Positions 33,300 to 43,420 are shown, counted from the stretch's first letter. The stretch is DNA of 64,000 nucleotides from CAVQBP01 sp963723205 (GCA_963723205.1 CAVRQC010000033.1:248001-312000), one strand, 5' to 3'. Notes: generated from the letters alone by a model not told the origin. Translations and numbers: made by a program.

Positions 33300-36200
33300 A
33301 TGAAAGTAAAAGTTTGGCAGGAAAAAGTTACTATTCCAACCTATAAAATTGGTACGCCAGAAAAGTATCCGGTCTTCCTGGAAAAACGTGTGTACCAGGG
33401 CAGCAGCGGCGCGGTGTATCCATTTCCAGTTATTGAAAAAATCATCGATGAAAAAGTAAACAAAGAATGGATTGCAGTCTTTCTTGAAAACGACTTTATT
33501 AAAATAATGATATTGCCCGAACTTGGCGGACGTGTTCAGATGGCTTATGATAAAATGAAAGAACGTCATTTCATTTATTATAACCGGGTGATTAAACCGG
33601 CATTAGTTGGTTTAAACGGTCCCTGGATATCCGGCGGTATTGAATTCAATTGGCCGCAGCATCACCGACCGAGCACCTTTGAACCGGTCGATTTTAATTT
33701 TGAGGAAAACTCAGATGGCAGTGCTACGATTCGCATTAGTGAAATTGAACGGATGTCCCGAACCAGGGGAACAGCGGCTTTCACGCTTTATCCTGACAAA
33801 GCTTATTTGGAAATAAGTGTTCAACTTTACAACCGGACGCCGTTTCCGCAGACATTTCTTTGGTGGGCGAATCCCGCGGTAAAAGTGAATGAACATTATC
33901 AGTCTGTCTTCCCTCCCGATGTAAAAGCAGTTTATGATCACGGCAAACGCGATGTCTCTACTTTCCCCATTGCTATAGGTACTTACTACAAAGTAGATTA
34001 CTCGGCGGGTGTGGATATTTCGCGGTATGAAAATATACCAGTACCAACATCATTTATGGCAGTAAATTCAAAGTATGATTTTCTGGGCGGTTACGAACAT
34101 GATACAAATGGTGGAATTTTGCATATAGCAAATCACCATATTTCTTCCGGTAAAAAACAATGGACATGGGGAAACGGTGATTTCGGTCAGGTATGGGATC
34201 GTAATTTAACAGATGAAGATGGTCCTTACATTGAATTGATGTGTGGAGTTTATACTGATAATCAGCCCGATTTTTCTTGGCTGCGTCCTTATGAAGAAAA
34301 ATCATTCAAACAATATTTTTTGCCTTACCAGGAAGTCGGACTAGTAAAAAATGCGAATAAAGACGCCTTGCTTAACCTGGAGTTTGACCAGGATAAAGCT
34401 GTGATAAAAGTTTCAACTACAGGTACATTCCCCGATTGTAGTGTTTTATTAACTGCAGATGACAAGGTATTTCTACAAAATAAAGTGAGCTTTAACCCGG
34501 GAATGGTTTATAAAAAGAGTGTGCATATCGATAAAAAGAAATCACAAAGCGATTATAGACTGTCTATATATTTATCCGACGGCAGTTTGCTTCTTTCATG
34601 GCAACCGGAGTCGACAATAGAGGAAGAAATACCGTCTCCGGCATTACCTGCACAACAACCGGAAGATATTGATACGAATGAACAGCTTTATTTAAATGGA
34701 TTGCATCTTGAACAATATCGACATGCAACTTTTTCGCCGCTGCCATATTACGAAGAAGCTTTACGGCGCGACCCGGATGATGTACGAAACAATAATGCTC
34801 TTGGCTTGTGGCTTTTACGCCGGGCTAAGTATTCTGAAGCTGAGAAACATTTTAAAAGTGCTATAAACAGACTTACGTTGCGTAATCCTAATCCTTATGA
34901 CAGCGAACCGTATTTTAATCTTGGGTTTGCGTTGAAACAACAAAACAGATTAGATGAAGCATATAGTGCATTTTACAAAGCTGTTTGGGATGCTTCACAG
35001 CAAGACTCCGGCTATTTCAATTTGGCATTGATAGACACAATCAGAAATAACTACAACGATGCGCTGGAGCTGGTGGAGCGTTCCCTGGTGCGTAACCAGC
35101 ATAATCATAAAGCGAGTCATCTTAAATGTTGTTTGCTTCGCAAATTGACTCGACATGAAGATGCACTGAAATTTTCACATGATTCTCTGCAAACCGATCG
35201 TTTTAATTTTGGAATTTTGTTCGAGATATTTTTAATCACAAAAACCGATAAGTACAAAGAACATCTGCAAACTTTGATGCGGGATAATCCGCATAATTAT
35301 ATTGAAATCTCACTGGATTATGCTGATGCAGGTTTGTGGGATGAAGCCTATGCACTGATTTCAATATATATTCAAGAAACAGAAAAGCCTTATCCAATAA
35401 CCCTGTATTGTCAGGGCTGGTATGCATCTCAGCTAAGTAATAACGAACAAGCTTTAAGGTCATTTGAATTGGCTGCAAAACAACCGCCGGATTTCTGTTT
35501 TCCAAACCGAATTGAAGAAGTTATGGTATTGCAAAAGGCACTCGATGTAAATCCATCTGACGTAAATGCATTTTACATGCTTGGTAATTTTTTTTATGCG
35601 AATAAATGCTATGAAGATGCTGTTAATTATTGGGAGTCCGGGCAAGCAAAAAAACACGGACATGCCGGTATTGCACGCAACTTGGCGCTTGCCTATTTCA
35701 ACAAACTCGGTGAGCACAAAGAAGCGCTTAAACAAATGGAACAAGCTTTTGCGCAGGATTCGAAAGATGCCCGGTTGTTGATGGAATTGGATCAATTGTA
35801 CAAAAGACTAAACCGATCTTACCAACAGCGTTTGCAATTGTTAGAAATATCTATGCCTCTGGTAAACGATCGAGATGACCTGTACCTTGAGCGTGTTTCA
35901 CTTTACAATTTCCTCGGTGAATATAAAAAGGCATTGCAGCATATCAAAGCGCATACGTTTCACCCCTGGGAGGGAGGTGAGGGAAAAGTAGCTGGTCAAT
36001 ATGTACTGAGCCGGGTGCAAATGGGTAAACAAGCTTTATTTGAAGATGATTTCGAAACGGCGATTACATATTTTGAAGCAGCGCAAACTTATCCCGAAAA
36101 TCTAGGTGAAGGCAAGCTATCCGGCGCCATGGAAAATGATATTTTCTATTGGCTTGGATGTGCTTATGCTGCACTTGATCGCAATAAGGAAGCTACCGAA

Positions 36201-36611
36201 TTGTGGAAGAAAGCTTCAGAAGGTGGATGTGAACCGTCACCCGTTTTGTATTATAATGATCAACAACCGGATAAGATTTTCTATCAGGGTTTGGCGTTTC
36301 GCAAGTTGGGTGAAGAAAAAGAAGCAGAATTACGTTTTCAAAATCTTCTCGATTATGGCAAGGAACACATATCTGATGATATTAGAATTGATTACTTTGC
36401 CGTCTCTTTGCCAGATTTTTTGATCTGGGAGGATGATTTAAATAAACATAATGAACTTTTTTGCAAGTATCTGATCGGGCTTGGACAATTTGGGTTAGGA
36501 GACTTAGAGCAAGCTCGCAGCAGTTTTGAACAAGTTCTTGAAAGTAATCGGTATCACGTAGGAGCATTTATCCACCTTGAGCTTTTAAAAAAGCCAGGAT
36601 ACCAATTATGA
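33300..36611 (+). CDS. DUF5107 domain protein with long TPR array, cytoplasmic
   Basis: 1103 residues with no signal peptide, unlike nearly all neighbours. Residues of about 15-330 form the DUF5107 domain (R-V-Y-Q-G-S-S-G-A-V-Y-P; L-P-E-L-G-G-R-V-Q; G-P-W-I-S-G-G-I-E-F-N-W-P-Q-H-H), whose fold resembles galactose-mutarotase-like beta-sandwiches. A linker beta-domain follows, then TPR-type helical repeats from about 445 to the end (A-L-R-R-D-P-D-D-V-R-N-N-N-A-L-G-L-W-L-L-R-R and many like it). DUF5107 proteins recur beside glycoside hydrolase genes in Bacteroidota; their reaction is not something I can state. Next to a sugar porter, it may act on imported sugars or sense them (inference). It ends 28 bases before the GH2 3'-end relic begins. 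Confidence 0.8.
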   Translation: MKVKVWQEKVTIPTYKIGTPEKYPVFLEKRVYQGSSGAVYPFPVIEKIIDEKVNKEWIAVFLENDFIKIMILPELGGRVQMAYDKMKERHFIYYNRVIKPALVGLNGPWISGGIEFNWPQHHRPSTFEPVDFNFEENSDGSATIRISEIERMSRTRGTAAFTLYPDKAYLEISVQLYNRTPFPQTFLWWANPAVKVNEHYQSVFPPDVKAVYDHGKRDVSTFPIAIGTYYKVDYSAGVDISRYENIPVPTSFMAVNSKYDFLGGYEHDTNGGILHIANHHISSGKKQWTWGNGDFGQVWDRNLTDEDGPYIELMCGVYTDNQPDFSWLRPYEEKSFKQYFLPYQEVGLVKNANKDALLNLEFDQDKAVIKVSTTGTFPDCSVLLTADDKVFLQNKVSFNPGMVYKKSVHIDKKKSQSDYRLSIYLSDGSLLLSWQPESTIEEEIPSPALPAQQPEDIDTNEQLYLNGLHLEQYRHATFSPLPYYEEALRRDPDDVRNNNALGLWLLRRAKYSEAEKHFKSAINRLTLRNPNPYDSEPYFNLGFALKQQNRLDEAYSAFYKAVWDASQQDSGYFNLALIDTIRNNYNDALELVERSLVRNQHNHKASHLKCCLLRKLTRHEDALKFSHDSLQTDRFNFGILFEIFLITKTDKYKEHLQTLMRDNPHNYIEISLDYADAGLWDEAYALISIYIQETEKPYPITLYCQGWYASQLSNNEQALRSFELAAKQPPDFCFPNRIEEVMVLQKALDVNPSDVNAFYMLGNFFYANKCYEDAVNYWESGQAKKHGHAGIARNLALAYFNKLGEHKEALKQMEQAFAQDSKDARLLMELDQLYKRLNRSYQQRLQLLEISMPLVNDRDDLYLERVSLYNFLGEYKKALQHIKAHTFHPWEGGEGKVAGQYVLSRVQMGKQALFEDDFETAITYFEAAQTYPENLGEGKLSGAMENDIFYWLGCAYAALDRNKEATELWKKASEGGCEPSPVLYYNDQQPDKIFYQGLAFRKLGEEKEAELRFQNLLDYGKEHISDDIRIDYFAVSLPDFLIWEDDLNKHNELFCKYLIGLGQFGLGDLEQARSSFEQVLESNRYHVGAFIHLELLKKPGYQL

Positions 36612-36639
36612 ATTTACACATTTTATGATAACATTTTTT

Positions 36640-36914
36640 ATGTGTTATTTGAGTGCAGGGTGGAAAAGGAAAACTTATAGTTTGCAGTGCCGACCTTCAA
36701 AATCAATTTAAATGAACGACCCGCAGCAAGACAATTGCTCTATAGTTTAACGAAATATATGTTGTCGGATAAATTTAGTCCAAAATACAAATTTGATTAC
36801 GCAACGGTTGCGGAACTCTTCGAAAAGAAGAACCGGCCGCCGGCTATAAATTTTTATACAAAACAAAGCACAGATGATTTAAAACCGAAAACAGAATGAT
36901 AGGTATCAAACCAA
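36640..36914 (+). pseudogene. Relic of a GH2 gene 3' end
   Basis: Strong DNA similarity to the last 260 or so bases of the GH2 gene (about 31540-31816), continuing a few bases past its stop (ATGATAGGTATCAAAC against ATGATTGGTGTCAAAC). The translation from 36714 reads E-R-P-A-A-R-Q-L-L-Y-S-L-T-K-Y-M-L-S-D-K-F, identical to the GH2 C-terminus over that stretch. Upstream, a lost base near 36660 and an extra base near 36705 put it out of frame, and a TAG follows. Homology stops abruptly at both ends. It is a dead duplicate, and the MFS-DUF5107 pair lies between the two copies. Confidence 0.9.
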
Positions 36915-37032
36915 TTTCTGAATGTAGAAATAATCGTAGTTAATAAAAGGTATCCAAAATATTTTTCAGCATTATCGAACTAGAGAAAATAAAATACATA
37001 TTGAACAACATGTGTAAAAGGAGTTAAAATCC

Positions 37033-40000
37033 ATGAAACAGAGCAAATGTATTATCTCAATAATTACGATCTCTTTCCTTTTTAGTAATCTGCTCATGGG
37101 TCAGGAATTTCAACCTGAAAATATTGGACGTGGCGTAGTGGCCGTTGCGTTACAGAATAGCAGCGTTTATATCAGTTGGCGTTTACTTGCCTCCGATCCC
37201 GATAGCGTTAAATTCAATGTTTACCGCGATGCTGTAAAAATTAATGAAGAACCGATAGCAACCTCAACAAATTTTATCGATTTCAGCGGCACTGTTAATG
37301 ATTCATATTCAATTGTTCCTGTAGTAGATGGTGTTGAACAAGGGACATCAAAAGTAGTAACGCCATGGAACCAAAATTATAAAACAATTCCTCTGCAAAG
37401 ACCGGCTGGTGGAACGACACCGGATGGCGTAAACTATACATACAGTCCCAACGATGCCAGTGTTGGAGATCTAGATGGTGATGGAGAATATGAAATCGTT
37501 TTGAAGTGGGATCCTTCCAATTCCAAAGATAATTCACAAAGCGGGTATACTGGTAACGTATTTCTCGATGGTTTGAAAATGGACGGTACTTTACTCTGGC
37601 GTATCGACTTAGGGCGAAACATCAGAGCAGGCGCTCATTACACACAGTTTATGGTCTATGATCTGGATGATGACGGAAAGGCTGAAGTTGCATGTAAGAC
37701 CGCTGATGGAACCGTCGATGGCGAGGGTACGGTTATCGGTGATTCAAGCGCAGATTACAGAAATTCAAGCGGCTACATACTTTCCGGTCCGGAATATTTT
37801 ACAATATTTGACGGTCTTACCGGTAAAGCATTGGTTACTACCAATTACATTCCTGCGCGTGGAGATGTTGGTTCATGGGGAGATACTTATGGTAACAGAG
37901 TTGATCGTTTTCTCGCCTGTATTGCATACCTTGATGGTGAGCACCCGAGTGTCGTTATGTGCCGGGGTTATTATAGAAGCTCAGATGGCACAAAAGGGAG
38001 GACAGTGCTTGCTGCATGGGATTACAGAGATGGTCAGCTTACAAACCGATGGGTATTTAATGCTGTGAGGGGAGGTGAAAATAGTGAATATACCGGACAA
38101 GGCAATCACAATCTCAGTGTTGCTGATCTTGATGGCGACGGAAAGGATGAAATTGTTTACGGTTCTATGGCAGTGGATGATGATGGAACCGGACTATGGA
38201 ATTCAGGCTTAGGTCATGGTGATGCTCTACATGTGTCGGATATTGATCCGAATCGTGCAGGGCTTGAAGTATGGGGAATTCACGAACAGGCTCAAGTTGG
38301 TTCGGCATTGCTTGACGGTAGAACCGGACAGATTATTTGGGGAACCGGACCGGCTGATGTTGGTAGAGGTGTGTCGGCGAATCTTGATGATTCTCAAGAA
38401 GGAATGGAATGCTGGGGCGGAACCGATGGCTTGCGTAGTGCCAAGAATGTGAGAGTTGGTTCAACACCCCCTTCGTCAAATTTTGTGGTTTGGTGGGACG
38501 GCGACCTGGCACGAGAATTATCAGATAATAATCATATCCGTAAATACGGCGGTACTAATCCAATCTTGTTGTTAGCAGATGGCTGCTCTTCGAATAACGG
38601 TACAAAATCAAATCCTACTCTCCAAGCAGATTTATTCGGTGATTGGCGCGAAGAAGTTATTTGGCGAACAAGTGACAATAACTCTCTTAGAGTTTATACT
38701 ACTTCGATAGAAACACCATATCGTTTAGTTACATTGATGCAGGATAGACAATACAGAGAAGCAATTGCATGGCAAAATGTAGCATATAATCAGCCGCCGC
38801 ATCCAAGTTTTTTCATCGGTAAAAGCATGCTAATACCGGATAGTCTCAGACCACCGTCAATTCCAATCAATATTAGAGGAACTGCATTAAGTGATACGGT
38901 TCTGATCGAATGGGATACAAATGTTGATTCGGATTTAGCAGGCTACATTCTTTATCGGGGAAAAAGTAAAGACAATTTTATAGATTCAATTGATGTAGGA
39001 AATGTTACGTCATATCTCGATACAAATGTTGTAAATGATACAACTTATTATTATGCTGTAGCAGCTTATGATCTTGATGGGAACAAATCCGGATATTCGG
39101 AAATCATAGAGGTCACACCAACAGTTCGTCCGGCAGCACCTACCAATATTACTTACCGGTTTGATTCAAATTCCATTATCCTAATTTGGGAATCCCAGAA
39201 TTTAGAAAATATTTCTAAAGTTAATATCTATCGTTCCGAAACGGAAGATATGGCATCTGTTAAGAGTACTACTATTGATAAAAACTTTAATACTTATACT
39301 GATAATAATCTTACGAGTGGAAAAACTTATTATTATGCATTAAGTGTTACAGATATAAATCAAGTTGAATCATTTTATTCAGAGGTGCTGGGTATAACTC
39401 CTGGTAATTCCTTTACGTTTCAGTCTGAAGATGCCACTCTCATCGGGACAGTATCTGTAGATAATAACAATTTGGGTTATCACGGCACTGGTTTCACCAA
39501 TTTTGACGCCAGTAACAGCGCCGTTGAATTTACATATTTGCCCGGTTTCGGCGGTGGTGATCGTACGCTGATCTTCAGGTATGCTTTAGGCAATACTGAC
39601 CGGACTGGTAATTTAATCGTTAACGGTAATACAAAAAGTTTAACTATGCGTAGTACGACAGAATGGACAAATTATTTGTATGACAGTGTTGGCGTTACTT
39701 TGAATGAGGGCTATAACAATACAATCCGCTTTGCAGCTATCGGAAATGATTTCGGTAACCTGGATGAAATAACAATTGTACCAAGGGCAATAACTGCTGT
39801 TGAATCTGAAGACAAAAAGAATAATATCCCAACAGAATTTCAGTTATATCAAAATTATCCCAACCCGTTCAATCCACAAACGACGATTACTTTTGCTTTG
39901 CCAAAAGCAGCGGCAGTTAGCATCAATCTTTATGATATAAATGGTCGTTTGATCAGAAAACTGGTAAATGAAAAATATCAGACGGGTGTTCATAAGATAA

Positions 40001-40107
40001 CATTTGATGGTACAAATTTAGGCAGCGGTGTTTATTTTGTACACGTCAGAATGTTGTCATTAGGTAAGCAAGCTGTTTTTACAAAAAAGATGATACTTCT
40101 GAAATAA
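37033..40107 (+). CDS. PL11 rhamnogalacturonan endolyase with Fn3, CBM-like and T9SS domains
   Basis: 1024 residues, with AGGAG upstream of the ATG and a signal peptide ending L-M-G-Q. Residues about 25-610 are a PL11 beta-propeller (RhgW/YesW type): G-R-G-V-V-A-V, V-Y-I-S-W-R-L-L, Ca-binding D-L-D-G-D-G-E-Y-E, D-L-D-D-D-G-K-A-E-V-A-C-K, D-L-D-G-D-G-K-D-E-I-V-Y-G, and F-G-D-W-R-E-E-V-I-W-R. Two fibronectin-III domains (about 615-790), a CBM35/CBM6-like sandwich (about 795-920) and a T9SS sorting domain (Y-Q-N-Y-P-N-P-F-N-P ... K-M-I-L-L-K) follow. It cuts the RG-I backbone between rhamnose and galacturonate by beta-elimination outside the cell, so it is the key depolymerase here. The multi-domain tail suggests cell-surface display. 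Confidence 0.95.
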   Translation: MKQSKCIISIITISFLFSNLLMGQEFQPENIGRGVVAVALQNSSVYISWRLLASDPDSVKFNVYRDAVKINEEPIATSTNFIDFSGTVNDSYSIVPVVDGVEQGTSKVVTPWNQNYKTIPLQRPAGGTTPDGVNYTYSPNDASVGDLDGDGEYEIVLKWDPSNSKDNSQSGYTGNVFLDGLKMDGTLLWRIDLGRNIRAGAHYTQFMVYDLDDDGKAEVACKTADGTVDGEGTVIGDSSADYRNSSGYILSGPEYFTIFDGLTGKALVTTNYIPARGDVGSWGDTYGNRVDRFLACIAYLDGEHPSVVMCRGYYRSSDGTKGRTVLAAWDYRDGQLTNRWVFNAVRGGENSEYTGQGNHNLSVADLDGDGKDEIVYGSMAVDDDGTGLWNSGLGHGDALHVSDIDPNRAGLEVWGIHEQAQVGSALLDGRTGQIIWGTGPADVGRGVSANLDDSQEGMECWGGTDGLRSAKNVRVGSTPPSSNFVVWWDGDLARELSDNNHIRKYGGTNPILLLADGCSSNNGTKSNPTLQADLFGDWREEVIWRTSDNNSLRVYTTSIETPYRLVTLMQDRQYREAIAWQNVAYNQPPHPSFFIGKSMLIPDSLRPPSIPINIRGTALSDTVLIEWDTNVDSDLAGYILYRGKSKDNFIDSIDVGNVTSYLDTNVVNDTTYYYAVAAYDLDGNKSGYSEIIEVTPTVRPAAPTNITYRFDSNSIILIWESQNLENISKVNIYRSETEDMASVKSTTIDKNFNTYTDNNLTSGKTYYYALSVTDINQVESFYSEVLGITPGNSFTFQSEDATLIGTVSVDNNNLGYHGTGFTNFDASNSAVEFTYLPGFGGGDRTLIFRYALGNTDRTGNLIVNGNTKSLTMRSTTEWTNYLYDSVGVTLNEGYNNTIRFAAIGNDFGNLDEITIVPRAITAVESEDKKNNIPTEFQLYQNYPNPFNPQTTITFALPKAAAVSINLYDINGRLIRKLVNEKYQTGVHKITFDGTNLGSGVYFVHVRMLSLGKQAVFTKKMILLK

Positions 40108-40141
40108 CGACAAACATCATAATATTTAATAATGCCTCCTC

Positions 40142-40244
40142 AAGGTTGCCTGCCGCCAGCTGTATTTTAATAATATAAGATTTAATGATTATAATTTTTG
40201 ATTTAACTTGAAATAAAATTTCAGCGTGGTGGCAGGTGTACCTT
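40142..40244. repeat. Imperfect inverted repeat, MITE-like
   Basis: The arm AAGGTTGCCTGCCGCCAGC (from 40142) pairs with CAGCGTGGTGGCAGGTGTACCTT (40222-40244), with mismatches and a few extra bases. The complementarity continues inward (GTATTTTAA with TTGAAATAAAAT) around an AT-rich centre. It lies between the PL11 and GH35 genes. It may be a mobile-element remnant or may act as a terminator for PL11; it is unrelated in sequence to the 9698 palindrome. Confidence 0.55.
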
Positions 40245-40381
40245 ATAAAATATTCTAATTATTATATATTAGAAGTATGCACAAGAAAGAAAAAAGTTGA
40301 AATATAAAAAAATAAAAATTCTTGTGGCTTCATTATTATGCTTTTATTTTGACAAATAGAAATTATAAAGTCTAAATTAAT

Positions 40382-43300
40382 ATGAAATTTTTAATTATAC
40401 TATCTTTTCTTTTTATAGCAGCGTCAATTCGTAATGATTCCGATATGGTGTTGAAACCTAAATTCAGCCATCCTCAAGTTATTCGGTATGATCATAATAC
40501 TTTTTATGTAGATGGTAAAGAAACCTTTATTTACAGCGGAAGTTTTCATTACTTTCGCTGCGATTCTAATCAATGGATAGATATATTGCAGATAATAAAA
40601 ACCGCAGGATTTAATACTATTGAAACATATGTCCCCTGGAATTTTCATGAACAGAAGAGAGGACAGCTTGATCTCACTAAGCTTAATAAGTTTCTCAATG
40701 ATTGTCAGCAGATGGGATTGTATGTTATAGTTCGACCCGGTCCATATATTTGTGCGGAATGGGATGAAGGTGGTTTTCCACGGTGGCTGGCAGGAAAAGG
40801 AGTTGGATTCAGAACAGCATCACCTCAGGATATCTACTGGTCAAAGTATTGGTTCAATGAAGTTCTGCCGGTAATTAGGAAACACCTAATTACTAACGGC
40901 GGAACCGTAATTCTCTTACAAATTGAAAATGAATATGATCACTTCGGATTGCCCGACTCACAAAAAGTTGAATATCTTAAATCTTTATATCAGGATGTTA
41001 TACGAAACGGCATAGATATACCTGTTATAACATGTTTGACACAACAGGCACACAATAATTCCGATTCGGTGTTCTCTCAAATTATGGATGCGGTAAATGG
41101 TTATCCCGGTTGGAATCTGGAAGGAGTACACCAAAGAATAAAGTTACTTGAACAGCAGGAACCGGATTCACCTCCAATATTTACGGAGCTACAAGGCGGA
41201 TGGTTTACAGCCATAGGCGATAAAACTGTTCGACATGTAAATAAATTCAGTGCCGGTCAAATTAACGCTTTAACCAAATACGTTATTGCGCAAGGTATTA
41301 AAGGGCTGAATTACTACATGCTGTATGGAGGCACAAACTTCGATTATTGGGCAGGAAAAGAAAAAACAACAAGCTATGATTATACCGCACCAATTTCCGA
41401 ATGCGGAGGTTTATGGGAGAAATATTATGCGGTAAAATTAATAGGTGATTTCTTAAAATATTCAAATCCATATTTGGCAAGAAGTCAAGAGATCGCTGAC
41501 GGTGCAGTATCGGATAATAATGAACTTGAAACCATACTTCTCTCTGATGGAAATGTTGGCTTCCTGTTTGTACGAAACAAAACGGGTAAGCAACAGAATG
41601 CAAATATCGAAGTTAAGATACCTGGTAAGAATCCTGGTAATATTTCCGTTTCAATAGATTCGCTTGACACTTACTTTTTACCAATCGATTTGCCAATTCC
41701 TGAAGGTGGTATTCTTAATTACAGTAATGTTGAATTATCGGCAGTAACTGAATATAACGGTAGACCACTTTTAATTGCTTACGGTACACCCGGTGAAAAT
41801 GCAATGCTGGATCTTGATTCAAAAGTTTTTTCTGAAATGATACTTCCTCAAGACAGATTGTACTTTTGGAACGATACTTATGTGTTATTGACCCCCCGGA
41901 ATCGAGCTGAACGATCAGTCCTATTCAATATAAAAAAGGAACCGGCTGTTTTATTGTCTGATTCCTATTTAACAATACCGGATACTCAAAATGGTAATAA
42001 CATTGAATTACAAACTAGACCCGGCCGGAATAAGTTTTCCTTAGTTACAACCGGGGACGTTCATAAAATTCTTTTGGATGGCAAATCTATTACATACACT
42101 AAAACACCAGCGGATAATGTAATTAATTTTACTATGGATACTCCGGAATTTTCCGCACCCGAAGTAAAATACGGACAAATCCGTTTTAAAGACGATGACG
42201 AAGCTGAAAAAGGTTCTGACTTTAAAACAATATCATACGACAGCGGCATTTATCCGTCTCTTGATAGTTTAGGCGATTTTAAAAATGGCTATTTCATTTA
42301 TAAAGGCAGATTTGAGATAGATGGCAAGAAGGTATTGAAAGCAAGTTACTATTCCAATGATTGGCATTCGATTTACATTAATGGAAAACCGGTAAAGGAT
42401 TTAACAGGAAATACTTTTAATGATTATTCGGAAATAAAACTATTAAATAGTAAACATGATATAAAGATAATTTTTGAAAACAAGGGGAGACCGAACACTG
42501 GGTTTATGGAAGAGCAAAAAGGAATTAAATCCCTTAGTGTATTATCTTCAAAACAATATCGAACTTTGAAGAAATGGAAGTTTTCTGCTCAACTGGCGAA
42601 ACAACCAGGCTCAAATCCTACTGAAGCAGATACCGGGTATAATGATTCGGATTGGATGAATTTTGAAGCGAGTAACAATATACATGAAATTCCTAATGGT
42701 GAACAAGTGGGTTCCTGGTACAGAAAGGTTATTAACCTAACTTCTAAAGAAGCAGATGATAATCCACGATTGATTTTTGAAGGGATTAGTCGTAGTGCTG
42801 TTATTTTTGTGAATGGGAAACAGATATATAAATTCAAACATCATGGATGGGACGGTCCTTTTGATGTCTCATTAAAAGGTGTTGTAAAATCAGGAAAAAA
42901 TTTAATCGCTTTATATATTGAAAATAGAAAAGGCAGAGGAGGCATTGTCGGTCCGATTGAGTTTGAGTATGGTAATGAAGAACCTTTAAAGCTTGTTCAA
43001 TTTTCCTATCATGCATCGTTGAATGGAGAATTAGCCGGTTGGGAAAAGCCTGATTATAATGATTCAGATTGGAGTGCAGTAAAGAAATCAGATGATTCCG
43101 GATCAAATCCCGGCATTAAATGGTACCGTACCTGGTTCAAAGTTAAGCAAATTAAAAACTGGATTACTCCATTATATATTCATGTAGCGTCTACAGGAAA
43201 TTTACAAATATGGTTGAACGGAAAGTTACTGGGACTCTATTTTTCTGTAGGGCCTCAGAATGATTTTTATATACCTAATGGATGGCTTAAAGAGAAAAAT

Positions 43301-43420
43301 TCACTTGTTTTCGTAATGCGTCCTGAAGGTATGGAGAAAGCGGCACCTGAGTTGAGAGACTTTTCAATTCACTATTATAACAATTATGTTGTCCAAAAGC
43401 ATGAACTTAAAATTGAATAA
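40382..43420 (+). CDS. GH35 beta-galactosidase, exported, with C-terminal beta-sandwich domains
   Basis: 1012 residues with a short N-terminal signal (F-L-F-I-A-A-S). The GH35 barrel has Y-S-G-S-F-H-Y-F-R, T-Y-V-P-W-N-F-H-E, R-P-G-P-Y-I-C-A-E-W, the acid/base Glu184 in Q-I-E-N-E-Y-D and the nucleophile Glu269 in T-E-L-Q-G-G-W; N-Y-Y-M-L-Y-G-G-T-N-F closes the active site. Galactose-binding-like sandwiches occupy roughly 640-1000. It removes terminal beta-galactose, such as from galactan or arabinogalactan side chains of RG-I, in the periplasm. It is the last + strand gene of the block and converges on the - strand genes. No clear ribosome-binding site is seen. Confidence 0.9.
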   Translation: MKFLIILSFLFIAASIRNDSDMVLKPKFSHPQVIRYDHNTFYVDGKETFIYSGSFHYFRCDSNQWIDILQIIKTAGFNTIETYVPWNFHEQKRGQLDLTKLNKFLNDCQQMGLYVIVRPGPYICAEWDEGGFPRWLAGKGVGFRTASPQDIYWSKYWFNEVLPVIRKHLITNGGTVILLQIENEYDHFGLPDSQKVEYLKSLYQDVIRNGIDIPVITCLTQQAHNNSDSVFSQIMDAVNGYPGWNLEGVHQRIKLLEQQEPDSPPIFTELQGGWFTAIGDKTVRHVNKFSAGQINALTKYVIAQGIKGLNYYMLYGGTNFDYWAGKEKTTSYDYTAPISECGGLWEKYYAVKLIGDFLKYSNPYLARSQEIADGAVSDNNELETILLSDGNVGFLFVRNKTGKQQNANIEVKIPGKNPGNISVSIDSLDTYFLPIDLPIPEGGILNYSNVELSAVTEYNGRPLLIAYGTPGENAMLDLDSKVFSEMILPQDRLYFWNDTYVLLTPRNRAERSVLFNIKKEPAVLLSDSYLTIPDTQNGNNIELQTRPGRNKFSLVTTGDVHKILLDGKSITYTKTPADNVINFTMDTPEFSAPEVKYGQIRFKDDDEAEKGSDFKTISYDSGIYPSLDSLGDFKNGYFIYKGRFEIDGKKVLKASYYSNDWHSIYINGKPVKDLTGNTFNDYSEIKLLNSKHDIKIIFENKGRPNTGFMEEQKGIKSLSVLSSKQYRTLKKWKFSAQLAKQPGSNPTEADTGYNDSDWMNFEASNNIHEIPNGEQVGSWYRKVINLTSKEADDNPRLIFEGISRSAVIFVNGKQIYKFKHHGWDGPFDVSLKGVVKSGKNLIALYIENRKGRGGIVGPIEFEYGNEEPLKLVQFSYHASLNGELAGWEKPDYNDSDWSAVKKSDDSGSNPGIKWYRTWFKVKQIKNWITPLYIHVASTGNLQIWLNGKLLGLYFSVGPQNDFYIPNGWLKEKNSLVFVMRPEGMEKAAPELRDFSIHYYNNYVVQKHELKIE

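Noticed and set aside
40349..40377. TTGACA followed by TAAATT upstream of GH35
   Set aside because: Transcription would start at or after the GH35 ATG, so it is an unlikely promoter.
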